Origin: Chloroflexota bacterium | GTDB lineage: Bacteria > Chloroflexota > Dehalococcoidia > JAUQQI01 | Assembly (NCBI GenBank): GCA_030549955.1 | Contig: JAUQQI010000280.1 | Coordinates: 1 to 8,433, forward strand | Length of the DNA: 8,433 nt | Direction of reading: 5' to 3' | In this document: one piece after another, positions 7,881 through 8,433 of the stretch | How positions within the stretch are numbered: the first letter of the stretch is position 1 | Layout of the letters: every line of letters starts with the position of its first letter | Notes under the pieces: generated by a model | Seen by the model: the letters and a program-made list of their open reading frames with translations, nothing else | What the model was told of the DNA's origin: nothing | Database searches by the model: none | Program-made: the position numbers and the translations under genes

Positions 7881-7894
7881 CGGGGTGTCCACTG

Positions 7895-7900
7895 ATTATT
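7895..7900 (-). promoter_or_regulatory. Possible -10 element for prmA-rsmE
   Basis: AATAAT read on the minus strand (7900-7895) matches TATAAT at 5 of 6 positions. It is followed by the prmA ATG about 15 bases on, which would give a very short leader. No good -35 is found at normal spacing; TTGCCC (7927-7922) is 21 bp away. This is weak evidence. Confidence 0.25.
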
Positions 7901-7945
7901 TTCGGGCGCGGTGGGCCGCCGGGGCAAGCCGGGCCGCGGTCCGGT

Positions 7946-7973
7946 TTGACCCCGGCCAGGCGGCTGGTTTAAA
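7946..7973 (+). promoter_or_regulatory. Candidate promoter of the propeller/S9 gene
   Basis: TTGACC (7946-7951, 5 of 6 matches to -35) and TTTAAA (7968-7973, 4 of 6 matches to -10) are separated by 16 bp. Transcription would begin near 7980, leaving a leader of about 45 nt before the ATG at 8025. A near-palindrome, CCGGGCCGCGGTCCGG (7929-7944), abuts the -35 and could be an operator. This rests on consensus matching only. Confidence 0.42.
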
Positions 7974-8024
7974 ACGTAATCGAGGCCAGCAGCCCGCCAC
8001 GACTCTACCCGGGAGAGGTCGCCG

Positions 8025-8433
8025 ATGATTCCAACACCGGCCGCGCGCCTGAAAGCCGAACCGGTCCGGAGTCCGCGCCGGCCCGGCTACGGCCCCCTGG
8101 ACCTTGAGACCCTCTATAACGTGCATCAGGTCGCGGCCGCCCGCTGGTCGGCCGACGGCCGGTTCATCTACCTCGAGGCGAATATCACCGGCCGGTTCAA
8201 CATCTGGCGGCTCCCGGCCGGCGGGGGCTGGCCCGAACAGCTCACCGTCTCCGACGAGCGCACCCGCCTGGAGGAGCCGTCGCCCGACGGCCGCTGGGTC
8301 ACCTATACCCAGGACCGGGGCGGGAACGAAAAGCCTAATATCTTTCTTATCCCGTCCCGGGGCGGGCCGGCCCGAAACCTGACCCGGACTGAGGGTATCG
8401 GCTACCGGAGCATCCGCTGGTCGCCTGACAGCC
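8025..8433 (+). CDS. Beta-propeller protein, probably N-terminus of an S9-family (prolyl oligopeptidase-like) peptidase, cut by window edge
   Basis: 136 residues are visible before the edge. After a basic, Pro/Arg-rich lead of about 24 residues with no hydrophobic signal, the protein shows TolB/PD40-type propeller strands: RWSADGRFIYLEAN (40-53) followed by a FNIWRLP strand, EPSPDGRWVTYTQDRGGNE (84-102) with NIFLIPSRGG, and RWSPDS (131-136) at the cut. This spacing and the IWRLP/IFLIP pattern are usual in the N-terminal propeller of S9 acylaminoacyl or prolyl oligopeptidases, which carry the alpha/beta-hydrolase domain further downstream. That domain is outside the window, so a TolB-like or other propeller protein is not excluded. 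GAGAGGT (8012-8018) lies 6 nt before the ATG. Absence of a signal peptide suggests a cytoplasmic enzyme. Confidence 0.65.
   Translation, partial: MIPTPAARLKAEPVRSPRRPGYGPLDLETLYNVHQVAAARWSADGRFIYLEANITGRFNIWRLPAGGGWPEQLTVSDERTRLEEPSPDGRWVTYTQDRGGNEKPNIFLIPSRGGPARNLTRTEGIGYRSIRWSPDS

Noticed and set aside
7881..7892. GTG at 7892 as the prmA start
   Set aside because: It adds four residues not expected in PrmA, has no ribosome binding site, and may precede the transcript start. It remains possible, but ATG 7880 is preferred.
8104..8382. 92-codon plus-strand open frame near the end
   Set aside because: It lies in another frame inside the propeller gene starting at 8025, whose translation shows repeated SPDGR-type strands.

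Overview
This window is GC-rich bacterial DNA, densely packed with genes. Junctions overlap by 4 bp or have gaps of a few bases, and TTG and GTG starts are common. The gene set is bacterial housekeeping: malate dehydrogenase, glycogen synthase, SurE, RsmE and PrmA. From memory of the families, not from a search, the malate dehydrogenase and the polyprenyl synthetase (DDIQD followed by SPERR, then AINAGD) look most like Chloroflexota proteins. I hold that assignment only moderately.

Layout: (1) 1-870, minus strand: malate dehydrogenase, with its C-terminus cut by the window edge. (2) 871-1028: a divergent promoter region. It holds a TTGGCG/TAGAAT promoter candidate for mdh with a dyad in its spacer, and an extended -10 candidate plus a near-perfect ribosome binding site for glgA. 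(3) 1029-6225, plus strand: five tightly spaced genes that look like one operon. They are glycogen synthase (glgA), a GalT/HIT-superfamily nucleotidyltransferase-like protein, a polyprenyl-phosphate-type family 2 glycosyltransferase, a polyprenyl diphosphate synthase interrupted by an in-frame TAG, and surE. (4) 6215-6242: a perfect 9-bp inverted repeat that covers the stop codons of surE and the converging rsmE. (5) 6232-7892, minus strand: prmA followed by rsmE, overlapping by 4 bp. (6) 7893-8024: a second divergent intergenic region. (7) 8025 to the end, plus strand: the N-terminal part of a beta-propeller protein, probably an S9-family peptidase.

How the genes fit together: GlgA and the GalT-like protein are translationally overlapped, and both probably handle nucleotide-activated sugars. 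The glycosyltransferase resembles enzymes that load a sugar onto a polyprenyl phosphate, and the next gene would make the polyprenyl chain. The operon may therefore combine alpha-glucan synthesis with lipid-linked sugar production, and SurE would add a nucleotide/phosphate phosphatase. prmA and rsmE form a translation-modification pair: methylation of ribosomal protein L11 and of 16S rRNA.

The most unusual point is the TAG at codon 74 of an otherwise intact polyprenyl synthetase. Both Asp-rich motifs lie downstream in the same frame, and no in-frame start after the TAG would keep the first of them. None of the seven complete genes here ends in TAG. I saw no CRISPR array, tRNA, rRNA or mobile element.
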